64,000 nt of DNA from Psychromonas ossibalaenae ATCC BAA-1528 (lineage in GTDB: Bacteria > Pseudomonadota > Gammaproteobacteria > Enterobacterales > Psychromonadaceae), in assembly GCF_000381745.1 (NCBI RefSeq), contig NZ_KB906986.1:19936-83935 (forward strand), in the 5' to 3' direction. How positions within the stretch are numbered: position 1 is the first letter of the stretch; each line of letters starts with the position of its first letter. Under the pieces are notes generated by a model, which was not told the DNA's origin, ran no database searches, and saw only the letters and a list, made by a program, of their open reading frames with translations. Both the position numbers and the translations under genes were made by a program. This document shows positions 25,006 to 35,092 of the stretch, in pieces.

Positions 25006-27723
25006 CTAAAGTTTTAGATCATCACACGATACTGCATCTAAAGCTTCATCAACTGATTTAGGCACAAATCGAATTTTACCTAAGTTAAACTCAATCGCGG
25101 ATGTTGAGTCAGAGTGCAGTAATAATGCGGTATCCAACATGCTGAATTCCATTCCCTCTTGTGCAAAACACGCCAGCGGAATTTTAATCGTCCGCCAGTT
25201 TGCCGCGCTAGGATCCTCTAGAGGCTCTGGTAATACATTAGCAATATCAACTTCACCTAAACACGGCCAGCCGCAATGCATTGCCAGCTTCAGCTCTTCC
25301 GGCGCCTGAGTTTTCATATCAATATCAAACTGCAGCGTCGATTCAGCATTCAGGTAAGGCATCTGATCTGTACCTTTCTGATCATTCGTCTGGAAATAAA
25401 TCTGACTCGCCCGTTCACCGACAAAGTTTACATTTAATGCATCCTGCTGATGCTCATAATTGATCGGGTTGGTAATCAATGTATCGATACTTGTTTCACT
25501 GCCGTTAGAAATTTCAACCGGCGCCCAGCCAGTTGTGTCCCCTGCCAATCGACCGGTAAATTGACCGTTACCCTGGGCACCGAAAACTTCCAGGGGATCT
25601 GTTGCGACGCCCGTACTCGGCTCATCCTGCCCGCAGCCGTAGTCACGCGGATCCAGAGGTAAATTATTGAGATCTGCTTCTGAAGCACCTTCTGCACTGT
25701 TTTCACCATAGGATAAACCGTAGCCGTAAGGGAACAACGGCTGATGCTCTCCAGCAATATCCTGCTCTGTTTGCGGTGTCTGATAATCTTCAATATTTGG
25801 TGCATGACGGTTAATGCTGGTAGAGCATTTTAGTTTCGGCCATGAGTATGAAAGACGTCCAGTGAAATCTCGGCCGTTTTTATTAAATAAGACATCGGTA
25901 ATACCACCGGCTTCAGTCCCCGGCAGCCAGGCGGCAACAAAGGCATCAGACTGATTAATCTCTTCATTCACATATAACGGACGCCCGGAGTAAAAGACTG
26001 AAACCACTTTTAATCCGCCCTCTTTAAGCGTATTAATGGTATCCAGATCTTCACCATAATGCGATTTTATGCTTGCATATTCGAGTGTCTGGGTTGCTTT
26101 AATATCCCCCATCATCTCTGCATAAGGATCTTCTCCCATCACCACAATCGCTATGGTATCTGCCGTTGCCTGATTGATATCGGTAATAACGTTTTCTTCA
26201 CCAAGCTCCTCCTGCAGTGCCATAATCAGGGTTTGTGCGCCGGGAAAGTCTTTCTCTATTTCGTTTTCAGTCCCCTGCCAGGTTAATGTCCAGCCGCCGG
26301 TCTGTTTCTGAATATCATTAGCGGCACTGCCTGTGACCAAGTATTTTTGTCCTTTTTGCAGAGGCAGAATATTATTATCATTTTTCAGCAGCACCAGAGA
26401 CTGACTAACGGCTTCTCTTGCAATCGCTCGATGTTCTGGGGCTCCCAGTAAATCCACATCACCAGCATTGGCACGTAAGGTCGGCTGCGGTTTCTCCCAT
26501 AAATTGGCACGCATTTTTACACGTAATATACGGGTTACAGCATCATCAATACGCTCCATGGGTATAATTCCTTCGTTAACCTGCGCAATGACATTATGAT
26601 AAAAAGCCTGCCAGTCAGCACGCGCCGTCACCATAAATACATCATTACCGGCATTAACCGCTTCTGGACAATCACCACCTGTACAACCGTTTATCTCAGT
26701 ATGACCATTCCAGTCTGTGACGATAATACCATCAAAACCCATTTTTTCTTTTAACACGTCATTTAACAGATACTTACTGCCGTGGATTTTGTAATTGTAA
26801 TCACCAGTTCCATTTTGATCATAGTTAGCCTCATCATGCCAGGAGTTAAATGAAGTCATCACAACCTGCGCACCGGCATCTAAACCTGAGAAATAACCTG
26901 TGGCATGGATATTGCGCAGATATTCTTCTGTATAATGAGTTTCACCACGATCCACCCCGTCCAGTGTACCGCCGTCACCAACCCAGTGTTTTACATTGGA
27001 AATAACATGATTTTCCGTTTTAATGCCGTTTATCCCACCTTGCAAACCCGTTACCATACGTCCCGCGTATTCATGAATAATTTCAGGATCTTCAGAGTAA
27101 CCTTCATAAACACGGCCCCATCGGTAATCACGTGGAGAAGCGACCGTTGGTGCAAATGTCCAGTCCAGTCCCGTGGCAACTATTTCGCTTGCCGTTGCTT
27201 TACCTATCTGCTCAATCAAGTCGGGGTTATCAGCTGCACCTAAACCAATATTGTGTGGAAATACCGTTGCTTTAAAAACATTATTATGACCGTGTACAGC
27301 ATCAGTCGCCCAGATAAAGGGAATATCAAAACCACGATCAGCAAATGCCTCTTTTAAAGCCAGCCAGTATTTATCGGATTCTTTTGCCCAGTCTTCCGCC
27401 GTTGCATACTTATCTTCATTCGGCCAGCCGCCGCCGCCGTTAAGCAGTGAACCAAGTTTGTATTGTTTAGCTTCCTGCGGTGTTACTTCACGCAGATCCG
27501 GCTGAACCATCTGTCCGACTTTTTCTTCCAGTGTCATCTGTGCCAGTATGCTCTGTACCTTAGATTCAATGTCTGCATCTTCAGTGATAACGCTGTTAAT
27601 AACCGGCCAGTCAGCAAAATACGGTAAAGTTGATTCAGGTATGACAGGTTTTACAGACTCGGAACTACATCCAGCCAAAGAAATGGCAATAACACATGAA
27701 AGCATAGTCTTTTTAAAGTGCAT
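25006..27723 (-). CDS. GH3 beta-glucosidase / exo-beta-glucanase lipoprotein (ExoP-like)
   Basis: 905 residues starting with a lipoprotein signal (VIAISLAGCSS), so it is probably anchored in the outer membrane. GH3 N-terminal barrel motifs include FIWATDAVHGHNN, NVKHWVGDGGT and the nucleophile strand IIVTDWNGH. The GH3 C-terminal domain follows (about 440-640, VVSVFYSGRPLYV). A further C-terminal beta-sandwich domain (about 700-890) matches the layout of marine ExoP-type enzymes. It should release glucose from beta-1,3/1,4-glucans or cello-oligosaccharides at the cell surface. A LacI-type operator-like palindrome lies about 110 bases upstream of the start. No transporter is adjacent; hexokinase lies 10 kb away. 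Confidence 0.9.
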   Translation of the reverse strand: MHFKKTMLSCVIAISLAGCSSESVKPVIPESTLPYFADWPVINSVITEDADIESKVQSILAQMTLEEKVGQMVQPDLREVTPQEAKQYKLGSLLNGGGGWPNEDKYATAEDWAKESDKYWLALKEAFADRGFDIPFIWATDAVHGHNNVFKATVFPHNIGLGAADNPDLIEQIGKATASEIVATGLDWTFAPTVASPRDYRWGRVYEGYSEDPEIIHEYAGRMVTGLQGGINGIKTENHVISNVKHWVGDGGTLDGVDRGETHYTEEYLRNIHATGYFSGLDAGAQVVMTSFNSWHDEANYDQNGTGDYNYKIHGSKYLLNDVLKEKMGFDGIIVTDWNGHTEINGCTGGDCPEAVNAGNDVFMVTARADWQAFYHNVIAQVNEGIIPMERIDDAVTRILRVKMRANLWEKPQPTLRANAGDVDLLGAPEHRAIAREAVSQSLVLLKNDNNILPLQKGQKYLVTGSAANDIQKQTGGWTLTWQGTENEIEKDFPGAQTLIMALQEELGEENVITDINQATADTIAIVVMGEDPYAEMMGDIKATQTLEYASIKSHYGEDLDTINTLKEGGLKVVSVFYSGRPLYVNEEINQSDAFVAAWLPGTEAGGITDVLFNKNGRDFTGRLSYSWPKLKCSTSINRHAPNIEDYQTPQTEQDIAGEHQPLFPYGYGLSYGENSAEGASEADLNNLPLDPRDYGCGQDEPSTGVATDPLEVFGAQGNGQFTGRLAGDTTGWAPVEISNGSETSIDTLITNPINYEHQQDALNVNFVGERASQIYFQTNDQKGTDQMPYLNAESTLQFDIDMKTQAPEELKLAMHCGWPCLGEVDIANVLPEPLEDPSAANWRTIKIPLACFAQEGMEFSMLDTALLLHSDSTSAIEFNLGKIRFVPKSVDEALDAVSCDDLKL

Positions 27724-27830
27724 CAGTACATCCTAATATTATTTATATTAATGAGTTATGAATTTAAATTACTTATACCCACAGCAAATTAATATAAAAA
27801 CACAGCTTGGGCATGGATATATAATAACCA

Positions 27831-27846
27831 ATGTAACCGGTTTCAT
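27831..27846. promoter_or_regulatory. LacI-family-like operator upstream of GH3 gene
   Basis: ATGTAACCGGTTTCAT is a near-perfect palindrome with the central CG typical of LacI-family operators (TGxAAxCGxTTxCA pattern). It lies about 108 bases upstream of the GH3 start codon, in its promoter region. The regulator is not in the window. Confidence 0.5.
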
Positions 27847-27996
27847 CTGTGACAGTGAGCACTAAAAGAGATCCTAAAAGCAACAGTTTGTAACACTAAA
27901 GAAACAAAGCGTCAGCAGTTAGTAACAATGTGTAAAGAAAGGTAGGGATATTCATGCAATCGTAAAAACTTAACAGCAGAGGAATTAATAACCATA

Positions 27997-28092
27997 TATA
28001 TGGCCGTTATCATTCTAGATGCAAAAACCGGCAAGTAGTAAGATGATCAAGTTCTAGGCGTGAAGGTGAAAATATAACGGGTTTAGACAGGA
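27997..28092. mobile_element. Truncated MITE, left end (TATACCC family)
   Basis: About 95 bp closely match the left part of MITE copy 1, including CGTTATCATTC(A/T)AGATGCAAAAA and GTTCTAGGCGTGAAGGTGAA. The right half and the second terminal repeat are missing. It is a decayed relic between the GH3 promoter and the histidine kinase gene end. Confidence 0.75.
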
Positions 28093-28114
28093 TCTACAAA
28101 AAAGATGCCAGGAT

Positions 28115-28162
28115 TTCTGCTGCTGAAAAAATAGAACCTTATATTTTCTCAACAGCAGAAGC
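28115..28162 (-). terminator. Terminator hairpin of the kinase operon
   Basis: TTCTGCTGCTGA and TCAACAGCAGAA pair with one mismatch around a 20-odd-base AT-rich loop, about 12 bases beyond the histidine kinase stop codon. Confidence 0.5.
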
Positions 28163-28173
28163 TTTCAATGTAA

Positions 28174-31100
28174 CTAATTGATAACATTTGGTTTTATTAA
28201 CAATAGCGCCTCATCAAAATCAAAGTCTTCCAGTGCTGTTTCTAACTGAGTAAATTCATCTTCTGTCAAACCAATTAGCCCAGCATTAGACAAGCTGTTC
28301 ACTATACTTAATGCCTGCGTATCATCATGTTCAATTTTAGTGATTAAATCATTCAGCATAGCAGTATCAACAGCATGCTCTACCTGATGATCCTGCTTCA
28401 ACGTCTGCTGTTCGCAATTTTGTACAAAAAACTCATTCAGCGCAGTTGTTATAGCCGCTAATTGTGCCTGTATAAAAACAGTGTGTTCAGACAACTGCTT
28501 AATATTCATTGTTGTCTCATTTAACTCCAGCTCTTCACAAAGCTTATGCAGTGATTTAGCACCTATGGTGCCGGAAACTCCTTTAAGAGTATGAATATAA
28601 CGCCCCCTGTTCTGCCCGGAACCTGCCAGACTACTTTTTACTTGTGTCTGATCTAAATAAGTTTCACTGAAACGTTTCAGTAGTTTGAGGTACAGCTGCA
28701 CATTACCGTTAGCAGTATTGAGTCCGGCTTTTGTATCTACTGCGCCTATAACTGGTAAATTTTCCGAGGGCTGTGCTTCAGAGTTTACGCGGCGTATTTC
28801 AGGATTCGCCGGTACCACCCACTGCGCTAGTGTTTTAAACATACAGGGAACATCGATAGGTTTAGCAATAAGATCGTTCATACCCGAAACAAGCGCTTTT
28901 TCCCGATCTTTTTCCATTACATTAGCCGTCATGGCAATAATCGGGATCTTTGTATCACCCAGTTTACGGCGAATATGCTCGGTCGCTTCATAACCATCCA
29001 TCAGCGGCATCTGACAGTCCATTAATATGCCGTCAAAAGTATACTCTCCATATATTTTAACGGCCTCAAGACCGTTTTCAGCTATGCTCACATAAATCTG
29101 CTGGCTTTCTAATAACTCTTTCGCAAGTTCCTGATTAATATCGTTGTCTTCTACCAGCAGAATATGTGCACCGGCAAGTTTTGCGGTACTTTCCTGCAGA
29201 CTGTGCTGACTGAGATCATCGCGGCTGATACGCCCGCTCTCCAGACCGTAAGTATTGATAACCGCATCAAACAGATGAGAAGAGGTTACCGGTTTATCTA
29301 AAATGGTTTTGACCTGCAGTTTTCTCCAGCTCAGCGCATCCGCGAGATCTTCACGGCCATAAGCTGTTAACATTATAATATTAGGCCGTTTAGCTGCCGG
29401 TCGTGTCTGCTCAATAGACTCAACCAGATCCACTCCATCTTTGCCCGGCATCTTCCAGTCAACAATAAGCAGATCAAAGGGGCTGTCAGACTGATCAGCC
29501 TGCTGCATTGCAGAGAGTGCATCATCGGCACTGTTAACAGCCAGCGCTTCAAATTTCAGCGACTGCAGAATTTCTGTCACAATCAGCCTCGCACTGGAGT
29601 TATCATCAACCACCAGCACTTTCAGTTCGTTTAATGCAGGTGGAATAACAACCGGCTCCTGCTTAAGCACAGTGCTGCACTGCAGCTGCGCGGTAAAGGC
29701 AAACACAGATCCTTTATTAATTTCGCTGCTGACCGTGATTTCTCCTCCCATTAGTGAACAGAGATTTTTACTTATTGCTAGACCTAAGCCTGTGCCGCCG
29801 TATTTACGAGTGGTAGAACTGTCTGCCTGGGTAAATTTATTAAACAACTTATCGGCCTGCTCCTGTGTCATACCGATACCGCTGTCGGACACTTCAAACT
29901 GCAGGGTGATCTGATCCTGGCGTTGTGCGGCGACAGAGATATGAATTTTAATCTCCCCCTTTTCGGTAAACTTCACCGCATTGTTGCTTAAATTTACCAG
30001 AATCTGGCTAAGTCTCAGCGGATCGCCGATCAGTGCTGAAGGTACATTTTCATCAATATGAATCAGCAGTTCTAAGCCTCTTTCTGACGCCCGTAGTCCA
30101 ACTAGGCTGGTGATATTGTCGAGCACAGTTTCAAGGTGAAAATCGATGTTTTCAATATCAAGTTTACCGGCCTCAATTTTTGAGAAGTCAAGAATGTCAT
30201 TAATCAGCCCCAGCAGGGAGTCAGCAGACAGCTTAACTTTGTTTATATAATTGCGCTGCGCTTTATTTAAATCCGTTTTCAGTGCCAGATAACTCATGCC
30301 GATAATGGCATTCATCGGCGTTCGTATTTCATGGCTCATATTAGCCAGGAAATCTGATTTGGCTAGATTTGCAGCATCAGCCTCATCACGGGCATCAGCT
30401 AACTTATCCGCAAATTTCTGCAGTGCGCTATGGGATTTACTGGTCAGCACAACCAGCAGAATCACGGTAAGAATAAAGAATATGCCGCCGAATGCGAGGT
30501 AACCGGACAAGCTGCTTGATGACTGAAAATCGCTCAACTTCTTGTCACGGACTGCTGATATGGCTTTATCGGCCTGGGAGACAGATGAGTGCATCTGCTG
30601 CGTTACCTTATCGGATAACAGGTTCACTGCGACTAACTGCTCAAAGCTGTCTAGGTAGGCCTGAACTCTAGATTCAAGCTGCATAAAAGCCTTCTTGTCA
30701 TTCTCTGCAGTTAACTTGTTATACAGCAGTCTGCCCTCCTGCAGAGCCTCACCAAGACGCAGCGCGACCTGCTGCGCATAAAAGGTGCGCATCTGCGGGG
30801 TATTGGCTAAAACAAAATCTCTATCTAACAGACCTGCATCATTAATACTGCTTTCCAGCTTAAACAAAGCTTTAGAGGTAAGCATACGATCTGCCGAGAG
30901 CATCTGAACCTGAGACAGATCTGACTGGACTTTGTTGAGCAAAATATGCTCACTATCCCTTAATGACAGAGAAGCAGCAGAAAAATCTTTGCCGGCGCGG
31001 GTCAGCTGAGCAGTAATTGACTGCTGCAGACGTGGATTTGTCTGCCCGCGCAGCTGCGTAAAACTAACATGGAAACGGTTTTTAGCCTGATTGATGCTGT

Positions 31101-31812
31101 GCAGCAGTGAACGGCTGTGCGCATCCTTAATTGAGTTATCGAGCTGTTTAAGCAGTGTCGAAATTGAATTGAGCTCGCGGATAGTCTGGTTATAGGTTTT
31201 CGGCAGCTGCGTCAGCTGGAAATCTTTGGCATTACTTTGCGCGTTAGCAGTAAGTGAAACCAGTTTCTGAACTTGTCCACTATTGGCGCTAACTGCCATC
31301 ATTAACTCTTTGTGCAGTTCAATTTTAAGGGTATCAGAGTCGAGACGCCGCTGCTGCCCTTTTTGAATCGTCTGTGCATGCACTAAGGCAGAAGCCGAGG
31401 TCTCAGCCATGGTTTTTCTAATCTGCAGACTCTGCTGCTTAAGCTGATAATATTGTTCAGCACCAGTTTGGTAATTTTTTAGCGCCTGCTCTGCCGCCCC
31501 GCTGTTGTCCTGCTCTAAGGAAAACTGCATCGCTAAAGAGAGCGCTAATGCAGTTTCTTTTTTGGCGGCAGCAGCCGACTCGCCACTGTTATCACGGCTA
31601 TAGGTCAGCTGATATAAACGAGCGCGGTCCAGCGCCATAACCAGCTGACTGCTGAGAGCATAACTGTCAACGGCAGAAAAGCGGTTATTTAAACTGTTCC
31701 AGCCTGCAGTTCCCGCCGTGATCAACATCAGCATCGCAATGCAGAAACCGATTAAAATCTTTTTCGAATCACTAACATATGACTCGCTTCTATTCCCTGA
31801 AAGCTGCGGCAT
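28174..31812 (-). CDS. Hybrid sensor histidine kinase with two receiver domains and HPt
   Basis: 1212 residues. TM1 is about 19-38, a long helical periplasmic domain about 40-440, and TM2 about 443-465. HisKA follows, with the phospho-accepting His near residue 494 ([16 protein letters not shown]). The HATPase domain has [19 protein letters not shown] and [11 protein letters not shown]. Receiver 1 has Asp in LIVDWKMPG (about 785), receiver 2 has Asp in [12 protein letters not shown] (about 931), and the HPt His is in [10 protein letters not shown] (about 1072). All phosphorelay residues are present, in BarA/ArcB-like order. It follows the HD-GYP response regulator by 36 bases in the same transcript, its probable partner. 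The signal is unknown. Confidence 0.93.
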   Translation of the reverse strand: MPQLSGNRSESYVSDSKKILIGFCIAMLMLITAGTAGWNSLNNRFSAVDSYALSSQLVMALDRARLYQLTYSRDNSGESAAAAKKETALALSLAMQFSLEQDNSGAAEQALKNYQTGAEQYYQLKQQSLQIRKTMAETSASALVHAQTIQKGQQRRLDSDTLKIELHKELMMAVSANSGQVQKLVSLTANAQSNAKDFQLTQLPKTYNQTIRELNSISTLLKQLDNSIKDAHSRSLLHSINQAKNRFHVSFTQLRGQTNPRLQQSITAQLTRAGKDFSAASLSLRDSEHILLNKVQSDLSQVQMLSADRMLTSKALFKLESSINDAGLLDRDFVLANTPQMRTFYAQQVALRLGEALQEGRLLYNKLTAENDKKAFMQLESRVQAYLDSFEQLVAVNLLSDKVTQQMHSSVSQADKAISAVRDKKLSDFQSSSSLSGYLAFGGIFFILTVILLVVLTSKSHSALQKFADKLADARDEADAANLAKSDFLANMSHEIRTPMNAIIGMSYLALKTDLNKAQRNYINKVKLSADSLLGLINDILDFSKIEAGKLDIENIDFHLETVLDNITSLVGLRASERGLELLIHIDENVPSALIGDPLRLSQILVNLSNNAVKFTEKGEIKIHISVAAQRQDQITLQFEVSDSGIGMTQEQADKLFNKFTQADSSTTRKYGGTGLGLAISKNLCSLMGGEITVSSEINKGSVFAFTAQLQCSTVLKQEPVVIPPALNELKVLVVDDNSSARLIVTEILQSLKFEALAVNSADDALSAMQQADQSDSPFDLLIVDWKMPGKDGVDLVESIEQTRPAAKRPNIIMLTAYGREDLADALSWRKLQVKTILDKPVTSSHLFDAVINTYGLESGRISRDDLSQHSLQESTAKLAGAHILLVEDNDINQELAKELLESQQIYVSIAENGLEAVKIYGEYTFDGILMDCQMPLMDGYEATEHIRRKLGDTKIPIIAMTANVMEKDREKALVSGMNDLIAKPIDVPCMFKTLAQWVVPANPEIRRVNSEAQPSENLPVIGAVDTKAGLNTANGNVQLYLKLLKRFSETYLDQTQVKSSLAGSGQNRGRYIHTLKGVSGTIGAKSLHKLCEELELNETTMNIKQLSEHTVFIQAQLAAITTALNEFFVQNCEQQTLKQDHQVEHAVDTAMLNDLITKIEHDDTQALSIVNSLSNAGLIGLTEDEFTQLETALEDFDFDEALLLIKPNVIN

Positions 31813-31848
31813 TATGACCTCATTGTTTTGCGTGTAAGTACTGTCCGG

Positions 31849-32880
31849 CTAGTCCGTAAATGATGCTTTTATTGTTAGAATATTGTCCAGCTGACTGATA
31901 AATAACGGCACAAGCACAGGATCAAAATGCACTCCGGCCAGCTCTTCGATTAGACAAACCGCTTTTTCAACGGGCCAGGCTTCTTTATAGGGGCGCGTAC
32001 TGGTAAGTGCATCAAAAACATCTGCTATGGCAACGATACGGGCAGACAGTGGTATTTCTTCCCCCGCAAGGCCGTTAGGGTAACCGCTGCCGTCCCATTT
32101 TTCATGATGGCACAGCGCTATTTCCTGAGCCAGCTGTAGAATTTCTGATTCATTATCATCGAGAATATTTGCCCCGAACTGAGCGTGCTGCTGCATAATG
32201 TGCCATTCATCGGCATCAAGTTTACCCGGTTTACCAAGGATATAGTCTGGAATACCTATCTTGCCGATATCATGCATAGGAGCCGCATTAAATAGCAAAT
32301 CCACCCAGTCTCTGCTGACATCTAACTGCTCAGCCAGTACTTTTGCGTAATGACTCATGCGCACGACATGCATGCCGGTTTCGTTATCTTTATATTCAGC
32401 GGCGCGCCCCAGTTTGCGGATAATTTCAAAACGGCTTTCTTCAAGCTGCCGGGTACGATCTCTAACCTGTACGGCAAGCGCTTTATTCTGATCATATAAT
32501 GCAATTTGTGTACGCACACGGGCTTTTACAATTGCCGGGCTTACCGGCTTAGTGATGTAGTCAACGGCGCCAAGCTCAAAGCCTTTCTGCTCATCCACTT
32601 CCTGTGCTTTTGCGGTAACAAAAACAACCGGAATACCTGCCGTAACAGGGCTGGATTTTAACGCCTGACAAACCTCGTAACCGTCCATCTCCGGCATCAT
32701 AATATCTAATAAGATTAGATCTGGTTTGGGCGTTGAATTAGCAATTTTAAGAGCCTTCTGCCCTGTTTTAGCCGCTTTAACGGTGAATTCATCCGCTAAA
32801 ATACCGGATAAAACATGAATATTCTCAGGAATATCATCAACAACTAAAATTACAGGTTTTTGTTCACTTAGATCTGTCAT
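31849..32880 (-). CDS. Response regulator with HD-GYP c-di-GMP phosphodiesterase domain
   Basis: 343 residues. The N-terminal receiver (residues 8-125) has DD and the phospho-acceptor Asp in LILLDIMMPEMDGYEV. The HD-GYP domain (about 150-330) has NAAPMHDIGKIGIPD, ALCHHEKWDGSGYPNGL and IADVFDALTSTRPYK, so the metal ligands and GYP are intact. It should hydrolyse c-di-GMP when phosphorylated. A GAGGGA ribosome site precedes the ATG. It is the promoter-proximal gene of a two-gene operon with the hybrid kinase, which probably controls it. Confidence 0.93.
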   Translation of the reverse strand: MTDLSEQKPVILVVDDIPENIHVLSGILADEFTVKAAKTGQKALKIANSTPKPDLILLDIMMPEMDGYEVCQALKSSPVTAGIPVVFVTAKAQEVDEQKGFELGAVDYITKPVSPAIVKARVRTQIALYDQNKALAVQVRDRTRQLEESRFEIIRKLGRAAEYKDNETGMHVVRMSHYAKVLAEQLDVSRDWVDLLFNAAPMHDIGKIGIPDYILGKPGKLDADEWHIMQQHAQFGANILDDNESEILQLAQEIALCHHEKWDGSGYPNGLAGEEIPLSARIVAIADVFDALTSTRPYKEAWPVEKAVCLIEELAGVHFDPVLVPLFISQLDNILTIKASFTD

Positions 32881-33026
32881 TGGTCCCTCAATTTCAGTTT
32901 AATGTATTGGAAGTAAAGCATTAACAGTATTATAAATGAAGTTGCAACAAAGCATAACTTTAATATGAATATGTGAGACTGGGATTATATAAAGTTAATC
33001 TATTGTCTGTTTGAGGCTGGGCGGCT

Positions 33027-33054
33027 AAGGCGCGGGAGGCGAGTCCCCTGCCTT
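33027..33054. terminator. GC-rich hairpin downstream of the RelA/SpoT-like gene
   Basis: AAGGCGCGGGA and TCCCCTGCCTT pair with small mismatches around GGCGAG, about 10 bases beyond the stop codon of the minus-strand gene. No T-run is present on the minus strand. Confidence 0.4.
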
Positions 33055-33063
33055 GTTATAATA

Positions 33064-34374
33064 TTAAGATTCAATCTGTTTACGGAAAAACTGCACCATC
33101 TCATTTCGGGTATTAAGGTGTTTAAGATGGAAAATATCCATCGGGAAAAGCAGCTCGATAACCCCGGTATCAAAAAGGCGTTTTACTTCATACTCATTAT
33201 GCGCAACATCCTGCTGATACATATAGTTTAACCAGGTCTGATTGGTGTGAATAATAAACTCCACACGCATACCGCCTAAACGTGCAAAAAACTTCATCAT
33301 CGCGGTTTTCTCACTCGAGCCGACTGCCCGTCCGCGATACACGGTATGCTCAACTAAAGTGTCCGAAATATCTTCCAGCACCATCAGTGAGTCAGCTTTA
33401 GAAGCACTGCGGGTTAGATGCTTCTGAAAAGCTTTAACATCACTCACCGAATCCAGTACCGCCATCAGTCCTAATTCATCATCCACGGCAACAGCCGGGT
33501 TTTTCTGATTTTTTCTTAACAGTTTTAATACTTTCGCTTCCGGCGGTTTCTTTCTTATAGAGACATAAATAGGTGTTTTTCTGATGCCGACATTAAAACT
33601 ACGACGTTTAAGCAGAGTTAACTTGTTGTCCCTTGCAGGCTGCACTAATTTAGCCTGCTTAGGCGTTAATACGCTTACAGCAGTACAGCGGTAGTCCTGT
33701 TCACTGTGGGTTGAGTGCAGGTAAACCGGATCCAGCTCGCCTATTTTTAGATTCGGACTCCACACATAACCGTTTAAAAACTCCAAAAAAGTCGAAAACT
33801 TATTTTCAATATCCGTTTCACGTTCGCGCTGATCGATACTGCCGGCCAGAGTCATTAAAATCAGTTTACGGCGTGCTTCAAAGCGTGCTTTTTTATGATA
33901 ATCATCGTTAAACATAATCAATAACAGTTCAACGGGATTATTGGTAACTTCTATTTCATTAGTAGCTTCAACATGTGAAGCATAGGGGGAAAGAATTTTA
34001 TCGGTAATTGAATGGATAACCGCATCTGCAGTGCGCGCATATTCATCAACACGGCTGCTTATCTCATTCAAATTACCGTCAATGCCGAACATATTACCTA
34101 ACAGCCGCAGCGCTCGATCACTACGCTGCCGGCGCAGAGCTTTATCAACAATCAGGGATTGAATCTGACTAATACAATCCACACCTAAAAACTCAAATAT
34201 CTGACGGCGCAGCGCGCGGTACTTAGTAATATTATTAGGATCCTTGTGCAGGTCTTTTATCCATTGCCGGGTCTGCACAGAAAAACAACCGGCATGCAGC
34301 GGGTCGTCAGTAACGGCAAAAGGGCCATGCTGCTGAAGAGAAGTAAAAACACTATTTGGAGAAAGAACCGACAT
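33064..34374 (-). CDS. Unrecognised 436-residue protein, possibly RelA/SpoT-like nucleotidyltransferase
   Basis: 436 residues from ATG at 34374, chosen because AGGTGG lies four bases upstream; an ATG at 34392 adds six residues. There is no signal peptide. The C-terminal third shows elements reminiscent of RSH synthetases: YVSIRKKP...LRKNQKNPAVAVDDELGLMAVLD, then MRVEFIIHT (compare VEIQIRT), then DVAHNEYEVKRLF. The classic GYRSxH element is not evident, so (p)ppGpp synthesis is only a hypothesis. The N-terminal 250 residues are helical and charged with no recognised domain. A MITE-derived palindrome lies just upstream in the leader. Confidence 0.5.
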   Translation of the reverse strand: MSVLSPNSVFTSLQQHGPFAVTDDPLHAGCFSVQTRQWIKDLHKDPNNITKYRALRRQIFEFLGVDCISQIQSLIVDKALRRQRSDRALRLLGNMFGIDGNLNEISSRVDEYARTADAVIHSITDKILSPYASHVEATNEIEVTNNPVELLLIMFNDDYHKKARFEARRKLILMTLAGSIDQRERETDIENKFSTFLEFLNGYVWSPNLKIGELDPVYLHSTHSEQDYRCTAVSVLTPKQAKLVQPARDNKLTLLKRRSFNVGIRKTPIYVSIRKKPPEAKVLKLLRKNQKNPAVAVDDELGLMAVLDSVSDVKAFQKHLTRSASKADSLMVLEDISDTLVEHTVYRGRAVGSSEKTAMMKFFARLGGMRVEFIIHTNQTWLNYMYQQDVAHNEYEVKRLFDTGVIELLFPMDIFHLKHLNTRNEMVQFFRKQIES

Positions 34375-34393
34375 AAAACCACCTAAAAACAAA

Positions 34394-34449
34394 TATACCC
34401 AAACTACTTGAATATGCAGATTCCTGCATATTCAAGCAGTTTGGGTATA
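34394..34449. repeat. Palindromic solo-TIR element (TATACCC family)
   Basis: TATACCCAAACTACTTGAAT... (34394-34418) and its complement (34425-34449) pair over 25 bp with one mismatch and a 6-base loop. The arms match the terminal repeats of the MITE copies at 18027 and 22266 (TATACCC then ACTTSAA.ATGC), so this is two ends without an interior. It is 20 bases from the start codon of the gene at 34374 and would form a hairpin in its leader. Confidence 0.8.
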
Positions 34450-34517
34450 ACAGTGCCTGTGCACCATTTAATAGAAGAAAATATACACTAATACACAGCC
34501 TGAAGTTAATTTTACTT

Positions 34518-34949
34518 TTAATCACCACCTGCCGTTCTAATCGACATCGGGTGATCTTCATTTAACTGCAGTAAATCCCATAGGTTGCCGTAAAGATCCT
34601 CAAATACTGCCACGGTTCCATAATCCTGCTCTTTAGGCGGTCTGATAAACTTAATACCTTCTGACAGCATACGCTTATAATCACGCCAGAAGTCATCGGT
34701 ATTCAAAAACAGAAAAACGCGTCCGCCGGACTGATTGCCGATAAAGTCATGCTGCTCCGGCTTCGATGCACGAGCGAGTAACAGGCTGACTCCTTTTGAA
34801 CCAGGAGGAGAAACAACAACCCAGCGTTTGTCCTGCTCCGGCTGGTAAGTATCTTCCAGCAGTTCAAACTTCAACTTATTGACATAAAAATCAATAGCTT
34901 CATCATAATCCTTGACCACTAACGCAATATGCACGATTGACTGCTTCAT
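34518..34949 (-). CDS. VOC-family (glyoxalase/bleomycin resistance-like) protein
   Basis: 143 residues, one complete vicinal-oxygen-chelate unit of two beta-alpha-beta-beta-beta modules: SIVHIALVVKDYDEAIDFYVNKLKF at the start, then GGRVFLFLNTDDFWRDYKRML, and VAVFEDLYGNLWDLLQ near the end. The metal-ligand positions His (HIALV) and Glu (FEDLYGN) are plausible. The reaction is unknown; the family covers lyases, dioxygenases and antibiotic-binding proteins. AAGGA precedes the ATG. Confidence 0.85.
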   Translation of the reverse strand: MKQSIVHIALVVKDYDEAIDFYVNKLKFELLEDTYQPEQDKRWVVVSPPGSKGVSLLLARASKPEQHDFIGNQSGGRVFLFLNTDDFWRDYKRMLSEGIKFIRPPKEQDYGTVAVFEDLYGNLWDLLQLNEDHPMSIRTAGGD

Positions 34950-35092
34950 TATTATCCTTGAAATGAGAGGGGAACTTATGCGCCGTAAACACTAGAGTTC
35001 AGCGACTAAAAAAGATATCAGTTACTGCGAGGCGCATAGAGTGAAATAAGAAGGTAAATATAACGCGATGCCGTTTTTACTGCACTAAAAAT

